NCBI GenBank assembly: GCA_013398615.1
Contig: VZSR01000055.1
Coordinates: 3,524,883-3,588,882 of the forward strand
Length of the DNA stretch: 64,000 bases
Direction of reading: 5' to 3'
Source of the DNA: Brachypodius melanocephalos
Taxonomy: Eukaryota; Chordata; Aves; Passeriformes; Pycnonotidae
Within the stretch, counting starts at the first letter, position 1, and each line of letters begins with the position of its first letter. The notes under the pieces were generated by a model. That model was not told the origin of the DNA and made no database searches. It saw nothing but the letters and a program-made list of their open reading frames with translations. A program made the translations under genes and the position numbers. Of the stretch, positions 24,341-37,400 are shown in pieces.

Positions 24341-24660
24341 GAATTCCCTGACAGACCGGTTTCCCTGGAGCACCAGGAGCGCGCCCAGCGGGGAAAAGGA
24401 AGGCGATGGCAGTGCTCCCGCTGGCCCGCGGGGGGCGCTGGCGGGACGCGGCTCTGGGCGATGTTCCCGTCATGTCCCGGAGGATGTCCCGGCGATGTCC
24501 CCACCATGTCCCGCGGATGTCCCGGCGATGTCCCAGCGGCTCCCGCCTGTGCCGAGCCAGTCTCCCCTTCTGGCATCCCCCGGCTTGGAGCCGGCCCGTT
24601 CTGCGCGGTCCGAGTGACTCGAGATAGGCCATGGCGCGGTGCCCGGCCCCAGCCGTCCCC
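24341..24660. other. GC-rich segment beyond the CR1 fragment
   Basis: CpG-rich, with an imperfect CTCF-like GCGGGGGGCGCTGG near 24428 and the tandem repeat listed below. Several 66-168 codon ORFs overlap here in all frames, consistent with few AT-rich stops rather than a gene. Confidence 0.5.
24461..24538 (+). repeat. GC-rich 11-bp tandem repeat, seven units
   Basis: Units begin with ATGTCCC-type sequence at 24461, 24472, 24484, 24495, 24506, 24517 and 24528. The spacing is 11, 12, 11, 11, 11 and 11 bp. The consensus is about ATGTCCCGGCG. Confidence 0.9.
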
Positions 24661-27600
24661 TGGCATCGCCCCTGCTTTGTGTGCCTGAGGAAGTCTGTCA
24701 CATCCTGGAAGTGTCCAAAAACTGCGTGGATAAGGCACTTGAGGACAGGCTTTAATGGTGAGCACGGGGTACCGGGTTAACAGGTGGACTCGGGGATCCT
24801 AAAGTTCTTTCCCAGCCATAATGATTTTGTCATTCTGCAATCCAAGGGTTGGCACCATGGGCCTCACTATCCCTGCCCACTGCTAGATTAGTCTCAAAGT
24901 CTGGTTCTGTGTCACCATAGGTGTTTGGGCCCCAGCCTTCCTTTGGGAAAACCTCATCCTTTAATCACAGCAGCAGGGAGTATCTGTTTTGGGCCACAAA
25001 GCCCACAGAAAGATTTGCCACGAGGCAGAGCTCAGGTGTCACCTCTTGCACACTGCAGGGAGTGTGTCAGAGCCCTTGCCTCTACAAGGCTTGGTTTTGT
25101 TAGTTGAACACCATTCCACCTTCCACTGAAGGCTCTTCCAAAAATTACTTACCCAAATAAACACTGAGCTAGCTTACTTTATCCATCACTTTGTGCTCAG
25201 TAACTTTAGAAAGATTTGTATGAAGAGATGCTTTAAACTGGGGTGATAATGAGGCTTGATTCAACTTGTCCTAGAAGATGGTGGATTTTCATATTCCCAC
25301 CTGGATCCAAGTATGTCCACAGCAATGTAGCACTGAGCCAAATTAACTTGCCCTGTGACCACCATCTGCCCCAGGTGCCCCACTGCTCCCACAGTTTATA
25401 GCAGGCCAGATGGATCATCCTCTTGGGCTGAACTCAGCAAGGAAAACACACCACTCGTCCATCCCATGCTATTTATCTGGTGTCCTGTACAGGCAGAACA
25501 AAATAATTTTTCCTCCAGTATTCCCCTTGCCTGCAGAGTGTAGGCAGAGATCCCTGCCTCCTCTCCAGGACACATGGTATCTCCTGCTGCTGCCTTCTCC
25601 TGGAGATGCTCAGGAGAAACTAAAATTTTCATAGGGAAAAAAAAAAAAAGGATAAAAAGAAAAAAAAGATGCTCTAAACCCCTGATGTTCAGCCACTAGG
25701 CTCTCTCACTTCCTCAGTTAGATCTCAGAGAAAGGAGAAGGATTCTCTCTGTTGTGCTGCAATATTGTCTAGGGGCTCTCAGCATCCTTGCATAACAGGG
25801 TCAAGAAAGTATTGCTAGGCACTACTAGTTCTCCTTTTCAACTCATGTGCCTCACTGCATTGAAAAACCAGTAAATAGACAGTAATATCTGACCATAAAT
25901 GGAGCCAAGTTTACTTCCTCCAAGGTTGAGTTCATGGAACAATCTCAGTTTCAGTGTGTTTTATATTTGATGGGCTTGAGGCTGTGTCCCCGGAGAAGGC
26001 GTATTTTAGTCAGAAAGTGGACGAGGTCTCTCTCCTGGCTTGTGTCATGTTTTGTCTGCCCTCTTCAGAGCTGGTTTTCCCTGAGCCAGCTCTCTCTGCA
26101 GACAGCCTGGTTGCTGGATGGGCTGGGCACGGTTTCTCCTCAGACACAGCCTAGCTGTGCTCTGGTCCAGGCTTCCTGTCTAGGTCATGCAGTCTGTCCG
26201 TGAACAGAAAGCTTTCTGTGTGCAGATAACATTCGGGGGCTGTGCAGTCTCGCTGTGTGCAGCGCTTGATTCCTGAGCCAGGCCCGCTCTCCGCATCCAA
26301 ATGACAGCCAGGGTGATTAAAGTCACTTGCCGCTGCCTTTGACAGAAGAGACTGACCTGTGAGTCAGCTCTGGCAAAAGCTGAAGTCCTCGGAGCTTTGA
26401 AGTGCCAATGCTTGGTGTCATATGAGACTCACCATGCAAATTGTTTCTAAAAATGTTGGTTAGATTTTCTCCTCGGGAGATATGAGCCCTGCTGCTGCTA
26501 GAAGTGGCACACAACACAGACCTTTGCTGAGCAGAGGGGTGTGCATAAGACATTTATTTGTTCTCACTCTTAAACTTCCTGAATTACCTTGGTTGGGAAA
26601 TTACCTCGTGACCCCTTCCTTGGTGTATTTTGTAGAAGATAGGTGAAGTTATTATAGCATTGGCCTGGTGTTCAGCCAAAAGTCCTTTTACTTTTTTAAC
26701 AGCCACCACACAGGCAGTGGCAAGGCAAGCCTCCTCTGTGCTTAACCTGTTAGGGACCAGAAATGTTGTTTCATTTTCAGTCAGAAAGTCTTGTTCAGTC
26801 AGATCTTTGGCTGCATGCTGAGGAAGCTGCTGGCGAGGGCCACTGCTTGTGACACTTCTTTTTAGGACACTGAGAGGTGGACAGTAGGACTGGCCTGAGA
26901 ACAGGGTAATGAAAACCAGCACATACACCCAGAATTGTGTCAGCAGCCATGTTCTGGCTGTTTTTGGTGTACTAAAACTAGTAACTATAGAGGAATTGTT
27001 CAGTCTGGAAGCAAGCTGTCAGTGGCTCATGCTGATCATATTTGTCCCACCACTCTATGAGTACAATGGGATGCAGCCATGCCTCTTAACACCCCAGCTC
27101 GGTTTGTTCTCTGAAGTCAAGCAGATCAGCAGTGAAAGAAGAGCTCTCCAAAGACATTTAGGTGCTGCAGGAGATGACACCAGTTATCTGAACACCACCC
27201 ACCAGCCCCTGGTGGGACCAGGGTGATCCACCTCACCGTGATCTCATTATTATGAGGTGAAATGCTCCCTGTGCCATACAGCATTTTTAAAGTTACTCTG
27301 CTTAGAGACAGACTTTTGGCAATTAGGAGGCTCTAATTAAGAAGCCTGGTAAGTCTGGACCACAGTGTTAGCACTCAGGCACCAGCTGACAGTCAGGAAC
27401 ACGTGAAATGATTCAATCTTTCAGTTAGACTCTCCCACCTAATTTTTTATGTGGCCACCACGAGAAACACACAAACTCACATTCCAATCCAGCTTGGTGA
27501 TAGCCACTTTATAGCCACGTTCTTCCATTTCATTCCCTTTGGTAAGGGGACTTTCCCACTGACATCAGTTCCCAGGGGTGCAGAGAGCCTGGCACACTGG

Positions 27601-30600
27601 TCTGTGTGTCCATGTGTCCATGTGTCCGTGTGGGTGCTGGCACGTGTGTGTTTGTGTGTTTGTGCTCCCAGAAGTGCCTCGCTGCAGCTGCAGGACCCAA
27701 GCACAGAAATGTCAATGGTACAAAGCGTTCCAGCTGAGTTCATTTCCTGCTGATAAGTCCCTGAAGAGGAGGGTGAGGCTCAGCATCCACGGCGTTGTTT
27801 TAGTGCTGAGGGGCACGGGCAGGCAGCTCGGGGCACACTTAGCAGAATGGTGGGTTCCAAAAGTGAGTTCCCCGTAGAGAAACGCTGCTCACGTTCGCTT
27901 CCTGTTGGGCTGCCAGTGTCAGACCTGATGTGTAAAGCCAAGCCAAAACAGGATGTTGGCTTTTCGAGTTGATTGATCTTTTAAATGCAAATGTTGTTTA
28001 TTCGGTGGTTATCTTATCCCCCCCTCCTTTTTTTTTGTTCAGTTGAGAATTGAGTTGCTTGATTGCGAACAGGAAGGGTTGAGACCCCATTTTCAGGAGG
28101 TCAAAAGCCCAGTATAGTAACAGCTGCTGGTTAGGGGTGTGAATTCTGGGAAATTATGTGGATGACAGCAGCCAATGCCAGGCAGAGAGGTGGACAGAAC
28201 AACCTCAGATACTGGCACTGACAGGTGAGCTGTCCTAAAACCCTCAACAAATGTCTTAACAAAGCACAGAATTTCAGTCTGTCTTGCAGGAACCCACAGC
28301 TCCCTCCACCCTTCACTCTCCCACCACCCTGACAAAAATACCTTCCCAGATTTGGCAACTAGGCAGACACACCCAAATAAGATAACTGCACCGACACAAA
28401 TGCCAGAGACAAAGTTTCAGATGTCCTCCAAAGCATAGTTTTGAATAAAGCATGGCCATGTCTCTGCATCTCCTTTTTGTTGCTCCCTCTGAGTACCCTG
28501 CAGAGGCTCATTGTCCATCCTTTGTAGCCAAAATGCAAGAAGCCAGCAAATGATGCCCACGGTGTTTCCAAGCAGGCAGAACCTCTTATGCCACCTGTTT
28601 TGCAGGAATTAAGGAGTTCCTTGCACCTCTCCTCCACATGCTGCCTGTAGCAGGAGTGCCAGTCATTTCTTCTGAAGCAAACTTGCTGTGTCGGCCTCAC
28701 ATGTCTTGAAAAGAATCAGACAGGAAGCTGCAAAATCCAGGGGGCCACAATTGCAGCATTTTCTCAGTCAAATGAAATTTCCCCCCAGAGCCTGTTTTAA
28801 TGGCACTAGCAGTGCAGAACAGATGTGGAACTTTTTTTTTGGATGTAAGAACAAGTTAGTCTCATAGACACTGCTACATCCCAGGTTTGTAAGCAGGGAT
28901 ATACAGAAGGATGCAAAGAGTCATAGTGGAAGACACCTCAAAACACTTGCAAATGCACATCATGTAAAACACCCAATTTCTCTGTAGAACCTCCCTTTAT
29001 AAGGTTTGTTTCAAAGTTCTTGCAGCTAAAGCATGTGGGTTGTTCGTTCAGATTTTCTAGTGGTTTTCAGTCCAAAAACAAGAAAGAGGAGATCAAATCC
29101 ACACCTCATGTCTTCCTGTCTGGAGAAAAACATAAATATTTTTGTGCATTTGCCCCTTGCTCCTTCAGGAAAAACGAAACTTAGCATTGAAAAGTGTCAA
29201 AAGTACAGACAAAAGTACTCTGAGTACTGCATACCATGTCAAGAGCAATGGCATTTGGGAATCCAGCAGGCAGAAAAGATTTGCTTTGTGGCAAGATACT
29301 TGGAGGCAGAAATAAATGGAGTAAAGAGTTGTGGTGGGGCAGCTGCAATGGCTTTTGCTTTACTGGTATGGGTGAAGTGATACTGTCTCTGCCTAGCAGT
29401 TTCCTTTTCTGTACACCTGAGCAAACGGTTTCCTCTGCACAGAAGAACCCCTGAAAGCAGAAAGAAAATACTGAAACAGCAGCAGGAAACAGTCATGGGA
29501 GGTGTGACTTTGACAGTGTGTTACATGGCAGATGTCTTGAAAACACTTGTGCCCCATGTCCAGTGAAATCCCTGAGCTTAAAATCCTTCTTCTGCCCCCA
29601 CAGCAGGCAAAGCATGGGCAGTGGAAGAATCCTGCCCTCCCTGCCTCAACCCTACTTCTCAGTTCAGTTTCTATTCCCTCTCCTAATGAAACGTTGTCAG
29701 GACTTGAAGAAATCAATAGGATTTCCAAACAAGTGGTAGTTTCATTTTCATATTTATTTTAGATTTTATTTTCTTATATCTACAGTTGCAGCATCTTCTG
29801 GTTGCTTACAGTAGAGGGGTTTCATCTAATCTAGTGTTTCAACAACAGAAAATTAATTAGTGCTCTTGCCCAATCTCCAGATTGCAGCAACTCAGCCTAT
29901 CATTCTTCTGGCTAAGGACAGAGTGACTATTGTATATTGAATCTGGGAGATAATTGGATCACGATTTAAATTCCATGGGAGCCCTGCAGCATGCAGGACA
30001 GCAACAGTTAACTACACTGGAAGAGCCACTATCAGTGATAGGGAGCTGGGATATCGTGATGCTCACATTTAAATCCATGCTGGAGCGTTTTCAGCCACAG
30101 CCAGCAGGGACTTGTGAAACACTGCAAAGGAGAAGTATGCATCCCTTCTAGAAAACATGCTTTAACTCTCTTCTGCCCTCAAGGTATCGTGCCAAAATGA
30201 CGATAGGACATTGTGTCATTCTGCAGCTGCACTCAAGGCAAGGAAGGCAGCAGAAGACAAAGGGAGCGCTTCCAAATTCCTCTGCACCACCCTGCTCTCG
30301 AGAGGTGGGGACTGAAATTCTTTGAGAAGGAGCATATGCAAACAGTTGCTAAAAGAGATGTCCGGTTTACAACACTGTGATCAGCGTATCAAGGGAAACT
30401 GCAGCAAAAACATTCCGGAGGCTTGTTTTTCCCCATCCGAATTTTTCTACCACCACGGAAGCTTCCTCCTGCCAGTGCACAAGCGTGTCCATCCCCGCGA
30501 AGGGAGGGAAGAAGAGCCTGCACCTCCTGCCCAGGTGGTGTGAGACACAAATTCAAGGTGGAAGGAGCTGGTCCTGCTTTGCAGCTGGACAGTGACAACC

Positions 30601-31177
30601 TTGCATGGGGACCCTCTGCTAGTGCCCACAATTAAGCCCTGACTTCTGTCTGCGGAATCACCCAGTAGATATTTGTCCTTCCTGGGAGTCCCAGCCACGC
30701 ACCAGGACAACGCCTTAAATTCTATTCAAGCCCAGTAATCATCCTCGCTCTCCTCCTGTTCTGCCTTTCTAAAGACAGTTCATTGCCGAGTGAAATCACT
30801 GAAAAGAAGGAACAGAAAGGAAAGCTGCAGTTAGAAGGAAAGGGATTCTCTCCTCACAAATAAACAGGCAAGAGACTCTGCAGCCTGGGAGAGGGAAGTG
30901 TGGACAGCGGAGAGATCGAAGCAGAGATACCAGGGCAGGAACTGCAAGCAGTGGAGAGAAATAGAGACTAAACGGAGGGGTGGGAGGGGAATAAAGATAA
31001 GGTGATAGGAAATAGGAAGGGGGAGAGAGAAAGAGGGAGAGGAAATGCACATGCGGTGTCCCCAAGTTTGGGCGCGGAGGCAGAGCTTGTTGCTTGTTGT
31101 CTCACGAGCCCCGCGCTCCGGGAAGGACAGTATCTGTTTAGATTTGTGTCTAAATTTAAACCCTGATTGCCTTGCCT
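24661..31177. other. Intergenic DNA between CREG1 and RCSD1
   Basis: No exon of a recognisable family was found on either strand. It contains an A-rich run near 25638-25668, a TG-rich microsatellite near 27600-27665 and a GA-rich stretch from about 30830 that leads into the RCSD1 promoter. Open frames are short and unsupported. Confidence 0.6.
27599..27665 (+). repeat. Imperfect TG-rich microsatellite
   Basis: Three CCATGTGT/CCGTGTG-type units, then (TG)n interrupted by TTTG. The reading frames crossing it (Val/Cys/His-rich) are repeat artefacts. Confidence 0.85.
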
Positions 31178-31204
31178 CCCCCTCCTCTCCCCTCCCTCCC
31201 TCCC
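31178..31204 (-). promoter_or_regulatory. RCSD1: Potential G-quadruplex in the RCSD1 promoter
   Basis: C-runs on the plus strand at 31178-31182, 31189-31192, 31194-31196, 31198-31200 and 31202-31204 mean five G-runs of three or more on the minus strand, with loops of 1-6 nt. The tract ends about 210 bp upstream of the RCSD1 start codon and follows a purine-rich stretch (30895-31055). Confidence 0.65.
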
Positions 31205-31412
31205 TTCCTCTCACCCACCCGCCCTTCTTCCTTGTTCGTAGTGCAGGGCCACTCGCTGGGCTCTGTCAGTGCGGGCTGAGCAGGAGCTGGGATCTCCCAC
31301 CCCCTCCACGGCGGCACGGCTCTGCTCTGCCTCGGCTGAACCTTTCCCACAGATAACAGGCAAAGGGGTGGGGAAGAAAGATTGCCCCGAGGACACCTCT
31401 CTCTTGCAAGAC
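31205..31412 (+). promoter_or_regulatory. RCSD1: RCSD1 5'UTR / core promoter region
   Basis: Moderately GC-rich, TATA-less DNA leading to the RCSD1 start. The transcription start is not determinable by eye. ETS-like CTTCCTC and CTTCCTT sequences at 31204-31235 would fit a leukocyte- and muscle-expressed gene, but this is inference. Confidence 0.45.
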
Positions 31413-31418
31413 ATGGAG
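31413..31418 (+). CDS. RCSD1: RCSD1 coding exon 1 (six coding bases)
   Basis: ATGGAG followed directly by donor GTAAAG at 31419. It joins to AAC-AGG-CCA of exon 2 to give MENRPAETN, which matches the mammalian N-terminus (ME.RPAETN). The family match across the splice is what fixes this tiny coding segment. Confidence 0.85.
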
Positions 31419-34400
31419 GTAAAGAAAACTTTTTATTTCCACTAGCTCGTGAGTGGCTCCGCGATCTGCTTTAGCTCCACCTTGCAAAGCAATTTCTCCC
31501 TGAAGGCAGCTTCAAAATATATCTTTGCTGGGGTTCACATAAAGGTCTCTTTCCCCCCACCCCGACTCCTGTCCTGCATCTCAGACTCTTTTGCAAGTTT
31601 TAGTCCAGATTTGGAAAGCGGGGGGATGGTTTGGGAAGAAATTACCTCTGTGAAAGGGGAACGAGGAAGAACTGCCATTTACTTATTAGTCCCCGAGGTG
31701 TGATTAGAGTGTTAGATTTTGAAAGATATCGTTTTGATAAAGGAGGTTTTAAGGAATCATTAAAAATGGGGACATGAGAGAACAAACCTTCCTGGACTGA
31801 CAAGCTCCTTGGGGTTGGTTCCTTCCCAACCCGTGCAGCAGCAGTTGTGATTCACACCCTCAGTTCTGTGTAGCCCCCGTCCCACGTGGATTGGGAGCTC
31901 TCATTTTTTTAGAGCATTTTGGGTCAGGGAAGGAGGCCTGAGAACCTGTGCTTGAGCGAGGCAGATGAGTAGCACATGCCCAGAGGATTTTCTGTCCCTT
32001 TTTCTCCGTGCGCCCCTTGCTTCAGGAGAGTTGAATCTCATGTCTCAGGGTGGGCATAGGGCTGGTGGACGGGAGTCTGGCTTCCCTGGTGTTTATGTTC
32101 AAGCCTTCTCCTGTGTAACACCCTCTTGGGCAAGGCAGTTCACCTCCTGCTGCCTCCTGTCCCATTCATTCAAAGTGGGAATGGTGGTGCTTGCTTTGGT
32201 CGTGTCAGGCTGGATTTGCGAGCTTTTCAAACAGTTTTTAAAGTGGCGAGGGGAAAAGAATATTTATTTTTAGGAGGGGCACAGGAAATAGAAAGGTGAT
32301 TACAACATTGGCAAAACCTCAAATTATGAAAGAGGACATTTGGTATTTCCCTCTGCTAAACAGAGACCTTACTAAACACTTTATATTATCTTCCCAGATA
32401 AGCCTTTTTCTGCGTGGATGCAGCCCCAGTACCAGGGGACACGCAACAGAGCCAGGGAACAGTGTGCTTCAAGCACCACTTCAGTTTTTCTTTGAAGATT
32501 TCCAGTGCATAGTTCATCTGGGCAGTTGTGATAACACCCAGGTGCTAACATCACCATCCTTGTTATCTGTGCTGACCTGCCCCACAGGCAAGGTTAAAAA
32601 TTTGGCCTGTTCAGGTGTGTTTGTTACAAAAAAATGTCCTCAGCCAAATTATCTAAATATATATTGGGGTGGAGAAGGATCCAGCAGTGGTGAAACCAGC
32701 TCAGCACAGACTACTTATGTGACATGACAAATGTTTGGCTTTACAATGGTTTTCAGGTTTGACAGAGCCAAGTTCCCTCACTGTTAACACTTGTTTTATA
32801 CTTTTTCACTGTAGTATCCCATGATGTTTCAGAAGGGAGGGGGAAATGAGCTCCAAATTTGTTATAATTTAGGGCTGAAACAGGTATTTTGGCACATTTA
32901 GGGCACTCTCCCTCACCCCCTCTCCTCTCCACACACAGAGGACTACACCCCTCGAGTATTTTCTCCTTCTTCAGGGAGAAAAGAACAGAGTAGAAAGTTG
33001 AGTAGAAAGGAACACACCTGCCATTTCCTTTTTGGAGACACATGTGACACATACGGGAGGTCTGGTGTCCAGGAAGCTTCTCTGAAGTATGTGACCTAAG
33101 AGCTCCCTGCTCTTGATTCTGTCCCTTTACCTCTATTTCCCACCTTTTGCCTGTGTTAACTGTTTTTTTTGGTCATCTGTAGATTGCTGAATCCATTCTC
33201 GTATTTTAAACATCTCAATTTCCAAGTTGTTTTATAAGTAGTGCTCTTGGTCCTGCCCCAAGCCTCCAAAAAGGTGTTTATTGTTCCAAAGGTAAGAAAA
33301 TATTGGACCAAAATAGAGCCAAGAGCAAGAACTTGATTTCCCACCAGCTGATTCTCTACCCTGTTTCTTGCTGAGGGCTTTTCACAGGCAGGACACAGAG
33401 GCTCACCACAGTCTTTTTGCTTTAAAACCAGATTTAATGATTCTGTGCAACAGGAACGAGAGGAGTCCTGTCATTTCCCTGTTTGCTTCATCAGTGGCAG
33501 GCAGAGCTGCTCCGTGCTTTCCTGCTGGCATAACTGGCAAGCTCTTTGCTCTAATGGGACACAGGAGGATTACCAGCATTAGGAGGAAAAGGGCAGAGGG
33601 CTGAGCTAGCCAGCTGATTTCCATCACGGCTCTGGCAGGAAGACCCTAGTTTTGAAAACCCCACAGAAGCAAGATAGTTGGGATCTCTTTCTTAGAGGGG
33701 TTAGTGTGGGTTTGCTGCTACTTAGGGACAAGTACCTGTGGTCTTAGCCATCCTGCTGTTGGGCATGTGCCACATTGAAAGCAGGAACTGAAACTATGTA
33801 AGATCCTAAAGGGGGAGAAAAAGGCAGCCAAACCCTACCCTTGTAGTTCACGTAATTTTGTGAGTCTGTTGATCTTCAGTGTTTAGTTTTGTTGTTTGAG
33901 GGTTTTTTTGGCCCATCTCCTTTATGCAAAATAGATTTGAGAATAGATTTGAAAATATTTTCTTTCCAGAGTTACGGCAGATGAAAAGAAATCATGAAGT
34001 TTATACCACAGATTAACTCATGTTAACATGAGTTCATGTCAAAAATGTGTAGAACTGCACTGGGGGAAGCTAAGCCACTTGAAAAGAAGAGCAGCCACAA
34101 AACATTCTTTGCACTCATGGTAGAAAAATATCAGAAATTTTTCTGTTGATTTGTTAGTTTACATCTTCAGATTTGGCCCAAGCTGTCTAATTCCCATGGC
34201 TTGTGGGTTCCCAAACCTTGCTGCAGATGTTGTGAGTTAAGGCATCCACTGAAAGTGCTTGTGGCTTTCTGCAGCCCATATTCCACAGCAGTCATGGCAT
34301 TCCTCCTTCCAGCCTCTCTGTAGGGGCTTGGGAGCACGGAGACACTTGAACTTTACTTGCACAGCAAAGGGAAACAATCCAAGACTGAATTTCCCTTGAG

Positions 34401-37400
34401 TGACTCCCTATGGTGTGATGGGTTCCCTAAGCTGCAGAGGTGCAGCAGCCAGGTATATTTTGGGAAGGCTCCCCTCTTCTTTGTGCCTGCCAGCAGATGT
34501 CATTTAATTCTGTGACACCTTCATTGCCCTGTCTCTTTTTTTGCAGCTACTCCTGCTAGATCTCAATTTTTCCTATTGGTGCACTGACTCAGCAGAGGGA
34601 AAGCTTTTCCAGGGCTGAGGGCAGTTCTCTGCTCACCCTCCTGGGCAGCACTCACCTGTCCTTAGGAAAACTGCACTGAGGAGATGTCACCCAAGGGGAC
34701 TGAACTGGAGAGGATGCAGGAATGGGTCTTGTGCAGATGAGGGGGCTGCAATCTGTGACCATCCTGCTCCTCAGAGCAGCAGGACAGGAGGTGAGCTGGG
34801 CTGAGAGGGATCTCTGCCCACCCTCGCAGCTGTGGAGCCGAGATTAAGAGCAGGCATTACGCCATGGTTAGCTGTGCCAGGAAGCAATATCCCTCTCTCA
34901 GGAAGCTCTGATGATTGCTTTAATTCTAAAAGTTAAAGTGTTCCTTTTCCCCTCTTCTTTTTTTCTTTTTGCTTAGAACAGTTCAACATCAAATACACTT
35001 GTTTTCGGTGTTTCCCATCGAAATTACACATTCATGCAGTGTGTCTGTGAAAATAAAGGGAATATCTTTAAATATACTTTAAATCTTTAAATATACTCAT
35101 ATATTTAAAGGGTAATATTTATATTACTCTTTTAATATATATATTCTATTTCCATTTCTAAGTTATATATAAGTTATATTTATAACTTATTTATATTTAT
35201 GACTTATATTTATTTAAGGGGGAAGGGTGCTATGTGACCCCATTTTACTCCTGAGGTCTGGGCAGATTTGGGACCTGTTTGACAGTAAGTAGCATGTCTG
35301 CAGCAGGGAGTCCTGGAAAGGATCAGGTTTGCCAGACTTTCACATGCCTGTGACTGAAGCCCTCCCTCTCAAAGGACAGAAAACAGCAAAACCAAACCCT
35401 ATGGGCTGTGCTGCAGCCCTTTCTTCCACATAGCAGAGACCCCAGAATAAATAGAATTAAGGCTTTTCTTGTGCCACCAGAGAGGGATAATTCTTCTGAA
35501 CCTCTACTCGCTCCCCAATTTGGTTGTCTGAGTGTCCCAAGCCATGGTGATAGCATTTTGGAAACGCCTTCTGTCCTGTGCTCCACGTTGTAATTGGCAG
35601 GATGCTTTGCAATTGAGCAGCATATCACACATACCTTCTCATACATTCCCAGGAGCTGCTTATCTGGAGAACAGGGGAAAACATCAGCACTGCTTTATCA
35701 ATAGATGCTGCTTGGAAACTTGCTGGCTTTTATCATGGAAATGAACCAGCCCACGCAAACTGGGGTTGGTTTTCCATTCTGTTTCCACTACAGTCTGTTA
35801 ACAGAGGTGTTTTAGAGAGGTGGATACTCCTTTTCCTAAAACAACAACTCTACAGCTTGAATTTGGGATCTGAGCTGGCAGCTGAACCCAGCAGCAAGTA
35901 AACTTTGGAGGTTTCCTTGTTTTGGTGCTTTGCAGACAGGGATATGCCTTTAGAAGGATAAGATGAATGTGGTCTAGGGACAGCAGAGCTGTTGTGTAAG
36001 GACAAGTTGTTATTACACACTCACTGCAGAGTTGTTTCACACCTGCTTTTGACACAGGCACAGGGCATTTCATTCCTACAGTCTCACCCAGGCATGGATT
36101 TAAGTCACACTTCATGGAGGTCACAATGTATCCAGCTATGCAGCCTCGTGCCAGAAATGCTTTTACATCAAATCGGAGTTGTATCTTTATATCTTAGCAC
36201 CAGTATCTGGGTCCTGGTGACCTACTGATGAGGATAAGCCTTATCTGCCCCCATAGTGCCAAATGAAATGCCATTTTAGGAAAGACAGACACTGGACCAA
36301 ATTCTTGTCAGATTCAAGCACATCACTCACTGAAGGGATTTCTGGAAGTCTTCTGCAAAAAGTGACCCACACCTCACTTGCCAGATTGACAGCAGATTTA
36401 CATGCATGGCTTTTTCTTCATTGTTCATCATCAGATTTTAAAAGAGCAGAACAGGTAGCAAAGTTGTAAGCTGTTTTTTTGCATATGCAAATGCACCTGT
36501 TTACCCTTTCTAAAGAGATGCACCCAGGGTTTTGGTCAGTGTGGATGACTGGTGGCTAATCTGCAAAGGATATTGATTTACCACAGCCAGCTTCAACAAA
36601 GCCCTTGTTCATCCCAGGCTTCTCAAATGCACAGAGAATTAATGTGTGTGGTTTGGAAAATCTGAATATCTAAAGGGTGCAGACCGGTGACTTCTTGTGC
36701 ACAGAAAGGGACAAAAATGCAAAGAAGAGGGAATTCTAGCTCAGAAGATTGGAGTTTAACAAGTCAGTGTGGCTTTGCAGGGAGACTGAGGACAGTACTG
36801 TAAAATTGTTAGCACAGAGGAAACAGAATTTGTTAGTGCATGGGAAAAGCAGTATGCCTGGGAATAATGAGATCCAATTAAAGGAAAGTTTTATATCTCA
36901 TCAAATAGCTTGAAAGATTTCTAACAGTGAGGTCTGGCATGGTTTGGAGTAGCGTAGTGGAAGCCAAAAGCAGAAGAAATCTTTTCCCCATGAATGATTC
37001 CAAAATAGACTGGAGTGAGCATTAGAAAGATAAGAAACAATCTTCAGTTGTATTCAGGTTAGTGGTGCTGATAGGGCCACCAGAGGGGCAGCACCATGCT
37101 GTTTCTGCAGTTCTTCCATGTGTGGGCTGCTAGGAGAAGCCAGTGGCTATTCAGCATCAAGCCCCATAAGTGTTTATGATTCCTCCCTGCTGCAGTGCGT
37201 TGTTCAAGCCCAGCAAACTTCTTCATGTGGGAAGCTTAGGTCAAATTAAATTGGCATCACATCTGCAAGAGTCTGGGAATGGTTATTTTATTGCCTGTGT
37301 AAAACACAAACCCAATTTTATTTTTATTCTTTCTTCCTGTTTTTAGAATGGGTTTCTTTATCCTTTAAAGCTGCATACTGCAACAGCAATCATGGCTTAC

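Noticed and set aside
24231..24765. 156- and 168-codon minus-strand ORFs
   Set aside because: They are built from the CR1 fragment and the 11-bp tandem repeat, not a gene.
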